From positions 6,802,627-6,866,626 of the forward strand of contig NC_064048.1 in NCBI RefSeq assembly GCF_932526225.1: DNA of 64,000 nucleotides. The letters run 5' to 3'. Origin of the DNA: Nematostella vectensis. Lineage: Eukaryota; Cnidaria; Anthozoa; Actiniaria; Edwardsiidae. The notes under the pieces were generated by a model. It was not told where the DNA came from, ran no database searches, and worked only from the letters and a program-made list of their open reading frames with translations. The stretch's first letter is position 1. The number at the start of each line of letters is the position of its first letter. Of this stretch, positions 11,901 to 23,300 are shown one piece after another. The translations under genes and the position numbers were made by a program.

Positions 11901-12835
11901 AAGGGCAATATAGTGGTGGGAAAAATAAGTAGGCTGGCCGCGTGCAAAGTGGTAAAGCAGAGAGAAACACACTGCCGACCCAGTTTACTTTTCATTTTTT
12001 TTTATGTAAGCCCAAAAGCTTGCGCAAGTTCACTACGAACGATACAGTTTGCTTGCATTTCCATTGATTCGCACGCGTGACTGTCAAATTGTATTTTTTA
12101 TACCTTTTTTTAAGCAATCACAGAAGGCAGAACTTTTGGTGACTTTTATTATTTATTATTTTTCGAGAAATTTCCTTCCTCTCTGCCTCCTACGTTAAAA
12201 TCAATTTTATGTCATTTGACTATGGCTATTTCTAATGCAACTCATGCTTTTTGTATCCTTTCTAGGTTGTGATCTTGCAGTTGGGGTTCAGGACAGAAAT
12301 ATCATCCCTGATAACAGCTTTTCCGCATCGTCGTACAGAATATCATCAGGTTACGCCTCAGATTTATTTGCACCAATGAGTGCCCGACTAAACGGGGGTG
12401 GATATTGGATTCCTTCGGGAATCCAAAGCTTGCAGTACCTCCAGGTTGATTTGCTGTCTTTGTACATGATTTGCGCCGTGGCAACACAAGGAGGAACCCT
12501 CTCGGAGCATGATACAAGAACCACAAGGTACAAGCTTTCGCTCTCAACAACGGGGTCTTCCTGGGAAATCTACCAAGAAAGTGGCGCAGAGAAGGTATGT
12601 TGTAACGCTGAGTACAAACTTCGCGCTTGGCTCTATTCAAAATGGTCAATGTGAGCATCAATGTAAATAACAAACCTTTTTTGTCACCCAGGAGTTTCAT
12701 GGAAACTACGACAAGCCAACAGTTGTGAAGAATCCTTTGGCAAAAAAGCCGACTGCAAGATATATCAGATTCATACCAACACAATGGCCCTACTATCCTG
12801 GTTTTCGCGTTGAAGTCTTTGGGATTCGTCAGTAA
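8941..12835 (+). CDS. Secreted PAN/apple-EGF-EGF-F5/8 type C protein, six exons
   Basis: Exons inferred at 8941-8998, 9619-9896, 10270-10351, 11743-11856, 12266-12594 and 12692-12835. All introns are GT-AG and the phases join cleanly (1,0,1,1,0), giving 334 residues with TAA at 12833-12835. Residues 1-19 are a hydrophobic signal peptide starting [12 protein letters not shown]. Residues 26-112 are cysteine-rich with C-x3-C and CMSYNE, typical of PAN/apple folds. Residues 113-139 ([14 protein letters not shown]) form a short EGF-like module. Residues 141-177 form a calcium-type EGF (VDEC...CQNGATC...CVC). Residues 179-334 are an F5/8 type C (discoidin) domain, with AVATQGG and the ending RVEVFGIRQ. 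The family's usual last cysteine is absent. The likely role is extracellular matrix or cell-surface adhesion; the ligand is unknown. No polyadenylation signal was identified. Confidence 0.88.
9267..9526. mobile_element. Poly-C-containing dispersed repeat, copy 1 (intron 1)
   Basis: The copy begins GGCCCGTACCCAG, has a C tract at about 9302-9317, then CAACGGTCGAAAGTCCACTT, and ends GGGTCCTGGGTACAGGCC. Related copies lie at about 22915-23203 and 61113-61391. Its ends (GTACC-CAGG type) are inverted, suggesting a non-autonomous element. Confidence 0.65.
10354..11165. repeat. 45-bp minisatellite in intron 3, about 18 units
   Basis: The consensus unit contains CCTGGACCAGTTAGTACG, ATACACATTCTACTGATTG and TTGTAGTA. 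The array starts exactly at the splice donor of exon 3 (GTAAGTACGATAC), whose first bases are part of the unit. Several later units restore GTAAGTACGATA (about 10802, 10850, 11032). Because 45 is a multiple of three, both strands carry long meaningless open frames across the array. Confidence 0.95.
11265..11409. repeat. Intronic copy of the terminal-exon flanking sequence
   Basis: This part of intron 3 (TTTGATTATAATCACTAAGG through CAACTACTTTTGGGAG) matches the sequence just downstream of the gene at 12857-12986 and, in part, 13098-13160. One region of the gene thus exists three times in the locus. Confidence 0.85.
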
Positions 12836-13160
12836 AACTTGTAGAATGTTCTACCAAATTTGATTATAATCACTAGGATCGTCATTGGTGCGGGTCTTTG
12901 GGAATTTTGCTTTCCTAACATCATAAAATGCTGAATTAAACTTCACTATCATACTTGCTAAACCCTACTTCAACTACTTTTGGGAGCCGACTGCAAGATA
13001 TATCAGATTTATACCAACACAGTGGCCCTCCTATCCTGGTTTTCGCGTTGAAGTCTATGGGATTCGTCAGTAAAACTTGTAGATATGTTCCACCAAATTT
13101 GATTATAATCACTAGGGTCATCATTGGTGCGGGTCTTTGGGATCTTCGCATTCCTAACAC
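12749..13160 (+). repeat. 238-bp tandem duplication of the gene's 3' end
   Basis: The unit starts at CCGACTGCAAGATATATC inside the last exon (12749), runs through the stop codon and 3' flank to 12986, then restarts at 12987. The second unit can be followed to about 13160. Differences between units are few. Confidence 0.9.
12987..13073 (+). pseudogene. Duplicate terminal-exon fragment of the F5/8C gene
   Basis: This is a 29-codon copy of the last exon, still open and ending at the equivalent TAA. It encodes [18 protein letters not shown] and onward to GIRQ, with two amino-acid changes (Y to S, F to Y). The base pair before it is AG, and its phase (0) equals that of the real terminal exon. It could in principle be spliced as an alternative end, but the stretch before it is a weak acceptor. 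More probably a dead duplicate. Confidence 0.7.
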
Positions 13161-13189
13161 AAACCAATCCAGACACTTGCTGCCTTGCA

Positions 13190-14060
13190 GGATAATGCCT
13201 TTTTAGGCAAAGGCTAGGAGAAGGAAACCTCCGACTACAAACCGCCACTGCCTTGTGGCTATACCTTATAGGAAAGGCTAAGGGAGTAAACCCCGACAGA
13301 AAATCAGGAGTCAGAGCGCCTAAAGTGGACGACGACGCATTGTCTTACTTGCAACTCCTGCGGGGTATCTGGAGTCAAGCTATCGTGACCATGATACGCC
13401 CTTAGGCCCATCAGCCTGCGCGTAGAGGGGACGTTCGTCACAAGATGTAGAAAAATAAAACAAAGGAACGGCAGTCACCGTCTTTACGCTTATATATCCG
13501 GTCACCGCCGAAGGAGGGATAAGACATCGCGTCTCACTGGAAAGCCATAGCTGGAAGCAAACTCGGCAGACCCCAGTGTCCCAAGAAGACGATGTTCCAC
13601 CATGGCTGATATCAGCTCGATGGGGAAATCTCGACCACCAAAACCTGCATCAGGCTCGTCAGATATCAATAAAGGGAAACGCATCCAGTGCTTCGTTTCT
13701 TCGCTTTTATTCTACGATAAATCTCCGATAATTCTGTTATATATATATGGACCTCGATGGCTTGAACGTTGACACTGCCTGCCTACAAGAAACACGACTG
13801 GTTCGAAATGGCCCGATCAGAAAATAAAATAACAACCTCTACTGGAGAGGAAAGCCCTCAGAGCCATCAAGGCAGAACGGAGTCGGTTCTTCCGTTCACT
13901 GTGGAACACACTGATCTCTTCCATTTTTCCTCCAACAAATTTAAATTGCTAAACACAATCTCAGCCCCCATCAGCATAGTCAGCTACTATGCTGCAACAT
14001 TTTGCTCTACATCAGAGAAGAAGGATAAAGACTTAACAAGTTCTGGACGAAATTATCTTG
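13190..14060 (+). mobile_element. Decayed LINE with APE-type endonuclease fragment
   Basis: From 13747 one frame reads MDLDGLNVDTACLQETRL, the conserved N-terminal motif of the apurinic-like endonuclease of CR1/L2/RTE-type LINEs. A stop follows after 27 codons. In other frames nearby are LYWRGKPSEPS, NGVGSSV and, at about 13950-14030, ISIVSYYAATFCSTSEKKD, which continue the endonuclease order with frameshifts. The GC-richer stretch 13190-13700 looks like LINE 5' region. No reverse transcriptase follows, so the copy is 3'-truncated and dead. Confidence 0.65.
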
Positions 14061-14420
14061 TTCGATGCCATGTGCTGACCACGAACAAGGGCCATCTTTT
14101 ATTAAAAGAGACAAAATAAAAACTAATGGTCATGCTATTGGCGATCTACTGTTTCCTTGGCCTCTGCATAGCGACACGTTCTTCTATGCTAGGAAACACA
14201 CCAAAGTCCATGGCGTAATTCACGTTCAGGCCAGACTTAACCTTGTCATCATAGGACATTCAAAAAGGGCCGTGCTTGAATAGATTGGCCCTCTTTTGGA
14301 CCCTGTTTAACTTCGCGTTCGTTTGGACTTAGGAGTCGTTGGAGGCGTTTGAAGAATTTCTGGTGTTATCGCCCGATTTATTGTAAAAAAAAAAACTACT
14401 ACGTAGGATTGTTGTTTACA

Positions 14421-14611
14421 GCCAAATTCGTTGTTGCGCGACTACGGCGAATCCAAAATCCTTGTCTTGTTTGGGAATAGCGCGAAGTCAGACAAAAGCT
14501 TTTGGGGCGGTTTGTCTGGTTTTGATTGTCTGGTTTGATTGACTACGCGCTATTCCCAAACGAAGAAAGGAATTTGGGTTTCTGGGAGCTCGCGCAACAA
14601 CGAAATTGGCA
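14421..14611. mobile_element. Inverted-repeat element of about 190 bp
   Basis: Left arm 14421-14491 (GCCAAATTCGTTGTTGCGCG ... TTTGGGAATAGCGCG) and right arm 14541-14611 (CGCGCTATTCCCAAA ... CGCGCAACAACGAAATTGGC) are inverted copies. The loop is about 50 bp. No coding potential; MITE-like. Confidence 0.75.
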
Positions 14612-14631
14612 ATAAAGCTTCTAGATAGAAA

Positions 14632-14902
14632 AGGGGAATTGCGCTAAGTGACCTTTCTGGTTGGCAAATTATAAACAAAATAGACAAAAAATCAGAAATG
14701 ACTGCGCCCGTCACGCCAGCGAACAATGAAAAACTGAAAGATTTTAATGAAACTAAGCCCTTTCTAATAATAAAAGAATTCTTTTTTTTTGTTAGCGCTG
14801 AATAAGTTTCTTTTTGTTGCTGTGATTTTGCCGCTTAATGCCTGAGGCGTGCGCTTAAGTTTGCCACCCAAACAGTCACGTGATCTCTTAGCGCAAGCCT
14901 CT
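14632..14902. mobile_element. MITE, copy 1 (partner at 26132-26410)
   Basis: The interior (TGACTGCGCCCGTCAC, GCTGAATAAGTT, TTGCCACCCAAACAGTCA, GTGATCTCTTAG) matches 26132-26410 in order and orientation. The inverted ends are degraded here but clear in the partner. Confidence 0.75.
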
Positions 14903-15300
14903 TATTGCATTGGAGAAGCTTCAATATGCGAACAACTAGGCTTTGCAAAGAGAACATGCACATTTTTATCAGTACGTTTTTCACAGTTACGTATTGCCTC
15001 GTACCCAGGCGTCTCTAAGCTGTGGCCATCTTTTTATGACATATCCTTCAGATTTCCCGCTTGCTTCATTGGTCAGTTCCAAAAGCGTCTGCCATTTCCG
15101 ACCGAGTAGAACTGATCAAGAGTAGCTAGGGGACGAGGCAAGTGTTATGCAGTAGGTAAACAAGTGTATTGCATTTTCTAGATGTACTATAACAGAGGCA
15201 AACATCCATATCGAGTACAACTATATATATTCTTAGAGTTCGCCATTTAGAGTTCTATCAGAAATCCTGCATTCTGATTGGTTGAGCCAATAATGGTCTT

Positions 15301-15776
15301 TTACACCTTTCGCTGTTCATTAACGGGAAAGGGACATTCATTTGTGCTAAAAGTTACATCGATAGCGTGTATTGTACGTTCATCAACATCGCACGAAACA
15401 TCATTTAGCTTGACTCGACTTTCAATAACAATTGAATATTCGTGAACATTCATTAGCATCAACGGAGAAACAATAACGCACTTGGACATTTAATTCGATT
15501 GGAGCGAACATTCTTTTGCGCGCAATAAAAATTCTGTTGCACGTTTGGACAATCAGTTATAATGACAGTTATACGAAATAGAATTTCATTAGTGCTATTA
15601 ACATAAACAACGACAATCAACAACAGACAATCATATATTCAATCATTGTTATTGAAAGTCGAGTCATCGCTAAGGATGTTTCGTGCGATGTTGATGAACG
15701 TACAATGAACGTTAACGTTACAACGTTTGGCACAAATGAATGTCCCTTCCCTGTTATTGAACAGCAAAAGGTGTAG
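15301..15776. mobile_element. Element with about 130-bp terminal inverted repeats
   Basis: Arms at 15301-15434 and about 15649-15776 are inverted copies, sharing GGGACATTCATTTGTGC, GTACGTTCATCAACATCGCA and CGAAACATC. The 215-bp middle is AT-rich and non-coding. Arms this long relative to the total suggest a fold-back DNA transposon derivative. Confidence 0.75.
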
Positions 15777-16850
15777 TGATAGACGGTGAGTAGCGAAATG
15801 CTCGGGAAAATGGCGGATGAATCGCATTTGCCAATGTTAGTGACGACTTTTTAATTGATAATGCTAGAAAAAAAAATTAACCAGATATGAAATGATGAAG
15901 ATTTTCAACGGTAAGAAAACAACTGAACACGCCTATAAATTCATGTAATATTTTCAATTTTTTCAACTTTCACAGGGAAATCCCCGAGAGATGTAACATT
16001 TTTCTTGTGTTTGTTTACAACCAGTTTATTTTACAGAATGGAAGTCAAACAGATTACAGTTATCGAATAAAAGAAATCACTAAAGAAGAGTTTTATCGCT
16101 GTCTCCAAGTATTTTGTTCTTCGGTTTAACAAAAGAGATAGGATGGCATTGATTTCAAAGTCGCGTCAATGTGATAATGTATGAGCGGTCATTGACCGGC
16201 ACTAAAAACGACCGCAAATATATAAAAACCATTTTCAATTTCAACCAGTTAGACCTGTCGGCCTTTGGACTATGATATTTTGAATCATAGTCCAATCGGC
16301 CCGGGTCTATTTGTTAAATATTTACCCTTATAAGACACCCTAGGCTAATGCACTGACATATATGTTTGACGTATCGATGGAGAGGGGGACAAAGGCGAAA
16401 TGGGTGGGATGCTTAAATTACTACTGCTATGTTTTTTTTCCTGTAAGGATTAATAAATTGAACATTTTTTTTTTGTCATTTAAGAGCTTCGAAAATATTT
16501 CCAAACTTTTTTTTTTAGTATAGCATATGCTATACAAGCTCATTCGATACTTTTGTCCCCCTCAAACAATCTGCATTTTCACCAAACAAACTTAGGTATT
16601 AGTGTTAAGTTAGCTTATCACTTTCACAAATGTATAAAATCAGCAGGAAGCATGTAAATGGTAAATAATCCAGGCCGGACGGGGACGGATGGACGGAGGG
16701 GGGAGGGGGGGGGGGGGGGAGTGAGGTGCTTCCCCTTTCGAACGGAAATTTTAGAGGTAATGTATGGGGAGCTAAATCCCAAACATTTGCCTGCTGCAAT
16801 AGGTTTTATATATGAGTGCACCTATCCCCCTCCCTCCCCCCCCCCCCCCC

Positions 16851-17036
16851 CACCTGAATCCCATCCTGATCGCAGTGATTGCACGTTATCACTACTTGAC
16901 TAGAATCTCCCCCACCTGAATCCCATCCTGATCGCAGTGATTGCACGTTATCACTACTTGACTAGACTCCCCCCCCCCCCCACCTGAATCCCATCCTGAT
17001 CGCAGTGATTGCACGTTATCACTACTTGACTAGAAT
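16851..17036. repeat. Three tandem units, each headed by a C tract
   Basis: CACCTGAATCCCATCCTGAT starts at 16851, 16913 and 16981, each unit continuing through GATTGCACGTTATCACTACT. Spacing is 62 then 68 bp and varies with the length of the C run preceding each unit. Confidence 0.9.
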
Positions 17037-17039
17037 TAG

Positions 17040-17994
17040 ACTTAGACGAAGGCTCTAAAAGTCTGAACTTGTATTACATAAAATAACAAAAAAAACGCAA
17101 ACCTCATCGTGTCTTTTTATTTTATTATCCCAATCCCCTGCTACCCTTTAGCTTTATAACCAATCAATTTGGATTAATCCTGGGGCTCTAACGTAAACAA
17201 TGGCGTGGGAAGCCAACTCAATGGCAGAAGATTTTATCAACACCATAGAAATCTGCCATAAACCCTACAAACTTTTTGAAACCACCCTCTTCGTTTCTTC
17301 TTAACCGTAAAATCAGAAATCGAACTTTGTTACTCTTAGTATTCAATTGATGTGAGTAGAGCTGGTCTTCTAGTGTATTTTGATTTCCAGCTAATTGTTT
17401 CCTGACATCTCGATCAAACCCCCCACTTAACCACTTGATCAAACAGTCATATGAAAAGTCAGAAATAAGTCATATGTAATTGACGCAGTGGAGTTATCGA
17501 ATCTGCTGACATTTACGAGCTTATGTGGATTTGTTCACATTCACGATGTGGGTACATCTTCGGAGCACAGTTCTAGGCCGGTCGTTTGACGACACGGTGT
17601 AAAAATTTGTGAAAAAGATCGTCTTTGAGCAAAGTTGGTCGTGAGCGAGCCGAGGCGCTCCGTGTGCTTCCTTATATTATGTAGAGTGAGGTAAGAGTGA
17701 CCGAATTTTTACGAAACTTTACAGAGGTAATTAAAATGATGACTTCTAATAACGGAGGTTATTTTTATTTTTATAATATAGGTTTTGAAGTGACGCGCAC
17801 CTAAATTTTAAATAAGCGCACACGCTGTTTTTGATTTTTTTCTTATTCAAACGAGCGCTGTGCTTGATTTCTCAATGAAAGATATATTTGTTTTATACAA
17901 CAATTATAATGTTTCTTACGTTACAATCTAGTTTTAGGGAGCATGCTGACGCCAACCGTGTGTGTCTGAACAGCACATGGACCCTTGCCGGGCG

Positions 17995-18027
<33 letters not shown>

Positions 18028-18290
18028 TTACTTTAAGGAGAATGTTAACCTGGATGTTTGCAAAGGAGACTAGCAAGTGGTCTCGCGCATTGGCGAGCAT
18101 ACACGAGCACATATTTTTTTCTCATGTGGTTGAGGGGGGGGGGGGGGCACTCCATTAAAAACAAACGGGGGTGGTCGTTGGCAAAATCAACTCTAATCCT
18201 ACACTCTAAGGGGTAACACTTTGGGTGTGGTCAACATCAATTCTTACCCGTGCGAGTCGGTGCATGACCAAGGATTATGACCTTCTAATT
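17040..18290. other. Intergenic stretch with no recognised gene
   Basis: Short reading frames only; the longest (17218-17442, minus) has no recognisable domain. A TA dinucleotide run lies at about 18000-18025 and a G tract at about 18135-18147. Confidence 0.6.
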
Positions 18291-20300
18291 TGTAACTGGT
18301 AGGTTAACCTTTGGTAGGCCTATTTACACAAATATAAGTCGCCCAGGACTGAGAAGGCGTCACAAATTATCATAAAACATCTAAAATCTATTGAGGAAAA
18401 TGGACACGCTCAATCAAGCTTGTTGCCATTTGCACGGCATTGATTACCATAGAAATCTGCCTTCGAGACCCGTCCCAGTCCTTCGACTCCAGAGCGAGGA
18501 ACGCCTCGTGGGTAATCCCAGGAAACGTTGCACGCAGATCATCAATGTTGTGAAATCTAAAGTTGAAGGCGACATGCCTGTCATAAGGTTTCCCTGGCAA
18601 CCCAACTGGTGCTATGAACGCTTTTTCTACTTGAACTATCTGATCATTTGTAACTCTAATTCTCAAGGTGTCATTACTTAAACGTATACGATCTTTCTCC
18701 GCGTCAAACCTTATCGCTGCCTTGAAAAACTTGTCGATGGCCTCCTTAAGGAACCGTAAATGTGTTTCTACAACGTCGGTGCCATAGAAAAGGTTCGAGT
18801 TGAGAACCTTGTTATAGGAAATATTCAACATGTGCGCATAGTCTGTTAGCTTGTATGGTAAAAGTATCGAACCAGCAACATCTAGCACGATACTTCCAAC
18901 CAGCTGGGCCATTACTTTATGCGCCTTGAAACCCGGGTCCCCGAACATCTTCATCCAATAAAACGTATCGTCCGTCGTATGGTAGACAGGGTACATTCTA
19001 CTTTGACGTTTATATCCGAACCAGTATCCGTAATCACTAGAGGGGATACCAATGTAATCGTAAAACGCCACGTAATCACTGCTTCGGAAAAGATTGTATA
19101 TCATTGGCTCCGTGGGATCGAGGTCAGATGGAGTGTGCGCAAGCCAGGTTTCGTACACAGTTTTGTCAGAGTTGACGGGATCGCTTAGTCTCTTTGCCCA
19201 GTGATAAGTGACGTTTTTAAACATAGGACTAGCGCGAGTCCGCAATACAAAGTTACCTTGCACGGCTATATCTAGGTTGATGTAGGCTACGGCCTTGTAA
19301 CTGGTAGGTTAACCTTTGGTAGGCCTATTTACACAAATATAAGTCGCCCAGGACTGAGAAGGCGTCACAAATTATCATAAAACATCTAAAATCTATTGAG
19401 GAAAATGGACACGCTCAATCAAGCTTGTTGCCATTTGCACGGCATTGATTACCATAGAAATCTGCCTTCGAGACCCGTCCCAGTCCTTCGACTCCAGAGC
19501 GAGGAACGCCTCGTGGGTAATCCCAGGGAACGTTGCACGCAGATCATCAATGTTGTGAAATCCAAAGTTGAAGGCGACATGCCTGTCATAAGGTTTCCCT
19601 GGCAACCCAACTGGTGCTATGAACGCTTTTTCTACTTGAACTATCTGATCATTTGTAACTCTAATTCTCAAGGTGTCATTACTTAAACGTATACGATCTT
19701 TCTCCGCGTCAAACCTTATCGCTGCCTTGAAAAACTTGTTGATGGCCTCCTTAAGGAACCGTAAATGTGTTTCTACAACGTCGGTGCCATAGAAAAGGTT
19801 CGAGTTGAGAACCTTGTTATAGGAAATATTCAACATGTGCGCATAGTCTGTTAGCTTGTACGGTAAAAGTATCGAACCAGCAACATCTAGCACGATACTT
19901 CCAACCAGCTGGGCCATTACTTTATGCGCCTTGAAACCCGGGTCCCCGAACATCTTCATCCAATAAAACGTATCGTCCGTCGTATGGTAGACAGGGTACA
20001 TTCTACTTTGACGTTTATATCCGAACCAGTATCCGTAATCACTAGAGGGGATACCAATGTAATCGTAAAACGCCACGTAATCACTGCTTCGGAAAAGATT
20101 GTATATCATTGGCTCCGTGGGATCGAGGTCAGATGGAGTGTGCGCAAGCCAGGTTTCGTACACAGTTTTGTCAGAGTTGACGGGATCGCTTAGTCTCTTT
20201 GCCCAGTGATAAGTGACGTTTTTAAACATAGGACTAGCGCGAGTCCGCAATACAAAGTTACCTTGCACGGCTATATCTAGGTTGATGTAGGCTACGGCTC
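18291..20300. repeat. 1,005-bp tandem duplication covering the peptidase gene's 3' exon
   Basis: Unit 1 is 18291-19295 and unit 2 is 19296-20300; TGTAACTGGTAGGTTAACCT opens both. By eye the copies differ at fewer than ten positions, two of them changing the protein. The duplication breaks inside codons for AVAYINLD, so only unit 2 is continuous with the rest of the gene. Confidence 0.95.
18388..19293 (-). pseudogene. Truncated duplicate of the M28 peptidase C-terminal exon
   Basis: This copy encodes the last 300 or so residues of the neighbouring peptidase with the stop intact. It differs at EAIDKFF (EAINKFF in the gene) and NFRFHN (NFGFHN). It starts at the duplication joint, so it lacks the H, D and E-E metal/catalytic residues that lie upstream; only the zinc-ligand D of YINLD and the H of VYHTT remain. 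There is no start codon and no splice acceptor directly before it. It would be expressed only by read-through splicing past the real stop, which is unlikely. Confidence 0.85.
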
Positions 20301-23300
20301 GCTCTATTAGAAGATTTCGGTTCTGCTCAACCCATTCTGTCGAACCAAATAATCCCCACTCCTCGGCTCCCCAACTACAAAACTTAATCGTTCGTCGAGG
20401 ACGCCAACCAGATTTCCGAAGTCTTCCGAGCACTCGAGCGATCTCAAACGTCACAGCACTCCCACTTGAAGCATCGCCGGCTCCAGTCACCCACGAATCT
20501 CGATGGTTTCCGATAATGACGTACCGGTCGGGTTCCTCTCGGCCACTAATCGTACCAATTACGTTATATGACGTCATTAGCTCGCTTTGCGTGTTAACTT
20601 CAAGGCGGACCTTCGTATTGTTACCATGGAAACCTGGTCCGATGCTGAAGTTTGTATTGAAGATCGAGTACCAAGAGTCCGGCACATTTGGTCCTATACG
20701 AAAAAAAAGTGATAATATTGAAATCTCGTTTACAAAAAGAAAGAAATAACAATAGGGGCAAAAAGTTATATAGTTGTATTTTTGTTCAAGTCTTTCGTTA
20801 AAACATAGTTTCCAGTGCCGTAAAAGGCCTCTACAAATTGCAGGGGCACAATACACGAACATTTAGAAAAAGTTTGTGGGGCACAGCCACGCCCCTACTG
20901 GTCATTTTCTTATAATTTTTCAAAATAATAGGAGGGCACGTGCCCCCAGTGCCACACCCCTTGAGTGCCCCAACCCTTGCTACGGCACTGGTTTCATACT
21001 TCAAATAAGCAGATGTAAACGGATGTTTTCTCACACTTGGTAATTCCTAGGAAGAGAAAGAAAGCTTCCTGACAAAGACCTTAACTATGTGTCCTTCCTC
21101 TTGGCCGCTACATCCTGGGTTGCAAAGGAAGTGTTGTGAATATTCTATGAGAAACATTATAAAGCAGTCGTCGGCAGTTTTCTATTTAGTATAGTGGAGC
21201 CGGGTTTTCGACTTAGTGCCGGGCTTGTATATACGTGTCAGGTCAGATTGGGATTGTTTCAGTAGCTATAAACCTGGCTCTCTACGTTATGGACTGTGAA
21301 TCGTTATCTATTCGCTAAACCTGCCACATCTAATACCCTCCATTTACGTCAATTCTATTGGTCAGAATTCCTCACAAACCCTCTTCACACCCCCCCCCCA
21401 ACCCTCTAAGGCACCCGACCCCCTCTCTACAGACACACACACACCTTTTAGCAGCTTGAGAAGATCTAGCGCCTGACCATAGGATATCGGCTGTGCCGGG
21501 ATCGCGGGCGCAGTCTTCCTGAACTCACTCAGCGGTTTCCTGTATATCCCGCGTATTGCAGGAAGACCTGGGGTCAGCGGATCTCCGACGTATGGGTACT
21601 TTGCGAATGATGAAGGTTGCACTGCATCACGGGATAGCCAGGGCTTGCTGGGGTACGTTTCATTTGGCCCAGTCCCCTCAGGAGCGTAGAAGGGGACGTC
21701 TGGGAATGAGATAAAGCCAATGGCGCCATATTTCGCAGCTGTGTCGATCTGGAAATACAAAGACATTATTTACCCATATCATTCGAAGACTTTATTAAGC
21801 GATCTAGCATCTATTGTGCTATTTCAGCTGATACCCAATAACTCGAACCTCAAGAAAAATTAAACTCAGCTCCGGGTTATTGAGTGTTATATTAATGGGA
21901 AATAACAAGCATCGCTGGTGGTACCTGATCTATGCGTTATGCTACGACAAAATAAGGTCCCACGAGGCACTATATAGTGAGGCAAGAAAATTTGGAAATT
22001 AAAATCAACGACTTCTGGGAATTTTTTCCCTTCTATGGGGGTCGGAAATATAGGTGCAAAAATATATTGTAATTTGTATTATGGAAGTCGTAAATTTTAC
22101 TGTTTTGTTTGGGAAAAGTGTTAAAAATCAGCTTTTTTTGCTGAGCTTATTTACAGTGAATTTGGGCGAGTTATTAGCAAAACATTATAAACGTCATTAA
22201 CATTTCAGTCTGTAAAAGTCCCCGTATGAGTCGAGTGTCTGCAGTGGTAAGATTTGTCCTTGTATTGTGCTCAACCTGGCCTCCTCCCTTTGGCCCCGCA
22301 CTCGCCAAGGATTTTTTCACGCCATTTGTTCGCAACATAATCCGCAGGATACCTGTGGTGCAAGGAATTAACAAGGAAAGCCTAGCTTGCCCAAGCGATG
22401 AGATTAACTACTTACTAACCGAGAGTGAAGTCATGCCGGGAAATATCAAACTGAGGCTTTGGCGTATCGACCGAGGCTTTGCGAACAGAACAGTTGAGGT
22501 TAGTAAGTTCTTTAATATGGCTTTTTATAATAAAAATGACAAGACGAGAAATCAACTTTCGCTTTCGCGCGAATATCGATTAGTTTGTCGATCAATTTCA
22601 GAAAGGCGGGAAAACAAGAAACACTCGCGCGCTGCCAAATCAAAAATTTAAATGAGTGAAAAGATTCAACAACAAGTTATTGGACGTCTCTTCGGGCTAT
22701 TTTCTTTCTATTTGCACATTTGGAAGCTACAGGTTTTATCATAGGTGAAGTTGATCCAAACAATAAGAAAGAAAGCTCAGATATCAGTCATCACGGCATG
22801 AATGGACTGTTTAGTTCGAAAACTCCATGGTATATAGAGAACAAACTTCTGAAGTAAAATGAAATGTCCAATCGCGTTGTGATGCTTTATGATTTGATGG
22901 AAATATTGCATTTACCAATAACCCCCACCCCCCCCCCCCCCCCACCCCATAACGGCCGAAGGTCCACTTTCGAATCCCAATGGACGTGCTATTTGAAGAC
23001 AAAAATATAAACCATAAGCTAGATCTATCTGGTAGGTAACCAAATCCGACAATAAATGTCCCGTGAAGATACTGCAAAGGCTGGACAGATTTTTATCAGA
23101 GAAGTCATTCCTCCCCCACCCCCCCCCCCCCCCCCCACGAAAAAAATAAGGTCTACTTTTTCGGATTTCGCACCCCACCAAGAAAAATCCTGGTTACGGG
23201 CCTGTTTTATCTTTAAAGAGACTTTTTTGGGTCTTTACACCCCTTGTTATTTACTCATCAATTCAATCTCTTCAGGAAAATAAAATAATAAAAATGGTGT

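Noticed and set aside
12302-12784. 160-codon minus frame opposite the F5/8C exons
   Set aside because: It is the antisense of two real exons and their intron, with no independent support.
16624-16903. Pro-rich or Gly-rich frames near 16.7 kb
   Set aside because: Translations of G and C homopolymer tracts.
18391-20193. Plus-strand frames of 89-96 codons opposite the peptidase exon
   Set aside because: They are antisense shadows and occur twice only because the exon is duplicated.
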